A stretch of 64,000 nucleotides of DNA, from the NCBI RefSeq assembly GCF_035582795.1, contig NC_134371.1, positions 51,253,001-51,317,000 of the forward strand, given 5' to 3'. Below, piece after piece: positions 62,415 to 64,000 of the stretch. The position numbers were made by a program, and so were the translations under genes. The DNA is from Mycteria americana. Lineage: Eukaryota > Chordata > Aves > Ciconiiformes > Ciconiidae. Each line of letters starts with the position of its first letter. Position 1 is the stretch's first letter. The notes below the pieces were generated by a model. The model saw only the letters and a list, made by a program, of their open reading frames with translations, ran no database searches and had not been told where the DNA came from.

Positions 62415-64000
62415 CTGGGGAAAAAAAAAAAAGAAAAATAAATAGTATTCAGGGACGATACCTAGATTTAATGCTGTTACATGTTCACTTCCGTTTGTGG
62501 AGCATCGATACTGTAGTCACGGGCATACCTTCATGGTTTAACCAAGACACATTTGTTTTAGAGTGCATAATTGGATGTGCTGGACCACTAGAGGTCAGTT
62601 CTTTAGGTTATAAACAGCTATATTTGTAAAGGCTTAAAGAGGAGGCACGCTGAGATCTGTAAGATTTCCCTAGAAATAAGCTTCCTCACCAAGGTTCATC
62701 TATCAAAGTCCAGGAATACATCCTCTGCCTCCCTCCCTTCACAGATGGAGTCTTATAGAAGTGGTTTAACCTAAGAAGCAGCTTTACAGCACACACTGCA
62801 AGTCTCACTTAGCACACAGCAATAACTAGGTATTACCTTCCTCATGCATCTCAGCCAAGTCACCACACAGAAGTCCTACAACTGCCAATAAAATGTTTTA
62901 GCGTAAGTGTATTTGAAACAGTGCTTTTCAAGTTTGTGTATATGCACAACAGTATTTTCTGCCACTGTGCATCAGCTTTGTTGTGTACCAGAGGACTATA
63001 AAAGGTTCATTCCCCTCACCAAACAGTTTTGGATCATTTAAAGAATACTACAAGGAGCAACTGTGGTAATTTGTCTTTAGCCAGCACAGCAACGCTGTGC
63101 TGAAGGAGAACACACAGGTACTTGGGAATGGCAGAGGCTGTGTTTTGGGGTGCATAACACCAGCACTAAGCTAGGCAAGACCTTCACCAAGCACGATTAC
63201 AGAAGTTCAAGTCCTTGCCCACCTTCTTAGCTCATAATTGAGTTACAAACACTCAGTCAAGAGTTTCACTTTCTTCTCTTCATTAAGACAAAAAAAGTGC
63301 CATATTTTCTCATTCTAACATTAGTTCCTTGGTTTACCAGTGTAACAGTTTCTTTTTGTGGATTCATTCGATCAAGCATTACTTATTCCATTCTCAATTT
63401 GTCCTGCTTTCTGCTAAAAAAAAAAAATCTGATAGCCTGCTTTTCATCATGGTATAAAGTATTTGATGAGTTTCAGAAAAGGTCATCATAAGCTAGATAG
63501 CTACTGTTATCAGCACGCTGCTAGAATAGTATCTGTGCTCACTCTTACAACTGTAAGATCCCATCAGACATCACACATCTTACATTTTCATCTTTGTTCT
63601 TTATTTCAGCATTCAAAAGCATGCCTCTTCTCAAACAGCTCTTGAAGCTGTTCTGATTTCTCCCCCATGTGTTCAGTCTAGTCATTTACAGAATGCAGAT
63701 GTCTTTCATTGAACAGTACTGCCATCAAGGTAAAAGCTTTCTTTTTTCTTAAAGAAGGAAAACTTATCAAACCTGAGTTGTTAATACCAGTTATAACAGT
63801 TCTGGGCTGTGAGCCAGCATACCCACGTAGACACTACATCAGTAATAAATTCAGTGCAAGATCAAATTGTTTTGAGGTCCACAGTAAAGCAGGTATCAAA
63901 ACTACTGTTACTTTTCATAATACTGATTTCACTTGAGAGGACAATTTTAATAGTTTAGGCATGAAGTTTTAGTTTCAAGTCATATAAATAACAGGCTGTG
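62415..64000. other. Sequence upstream of the first BRDT coding exon
   Basis: A poly-pyrimidine acceptor tract precedes 62414, so at least one non-coding 5' exon and the promoter lie further right. No CpG island and no coding sequence were seen to the window edge. Confidence 0.6.

Overview
This is a bird genomic window. Two CR1 LINE 3' fragments with the typical avian reverse-transcriptase C-terminus lie in it, along with a CR1 fragment split by a hAT transposon and an LTR-like piece resembling avian ERVL LTRs. Two strong CpG islands sit on multi-exon vertebrate genes with GT-AG introns. No prokaryotic features, CRISPR arrays, rRNA or tRNA genes were recognised.

Three protein-coding genes lie head-to-tail on the minus strand, in an order I know from tetrapods (human 1p22): BRDT, then EPHX4, then BTBD8. 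I rebuilt the exons by translating, matching GT/AG splice sites and checking that reading phase carries across each junction. BRDT (62.4-37.35 kb) has 19 coding exons and an uninterrupted 1015-residue reading frame: bromodomain 1, bromodomain 2, ET domain, serine-rich segment and the short C-terminal motif. EPHX4 (31.17-13.73 kb) has 7 coding exons and 367 residues: a membrane-anchored alpha/beta-hydrolase with the complete catalytic set. BTBD8 (from 11.31 kb, running off the left edge) shows exons 1, 2 and the 5' part of exon 3, separated by a roughly 10.7 kb intron 2.

Layout: 1-228 BTBD8 exon 3; 229-10917 BTBD8 intron 2 with a CR1; 10.84-11.82 kb CpG island with BTBD8 exons 1-2 and promoter; 11.8-13.7 kb intergenic and EPHX4 3' UTR; 13.7-31.2 kb EPHX4, ending in a second CpG island with minisatellites; 31.2-37.3 kb intergenic, with a CR1 interrupted by a 291-bp hAT element; 37.35-62.4 kb BRDT; 62.4-64 kb sequence upstream of the first BRDT coding exon.

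The genes are neighbours but do not form a functional unit: BRDT is an acetyl-histone reader of the male germ line, EPHX4 a predicted epoxide hydrolase, BTBD8 a BTB protein. The most interesting observation is that BRDT bromodomain 2 has lost the ZA-loop tyrosines and nearby hallmark residues, while bromodomain 1 and the ET domain are well preserved and the frame is intact. Others are a long hairpin in a BRDT intron that pairs fully only in the BRDT-sense RNA, two overlapping uORFs just before the BRDT start, and an exact 40-bp tandem duplication in EPHX4 intron 1.
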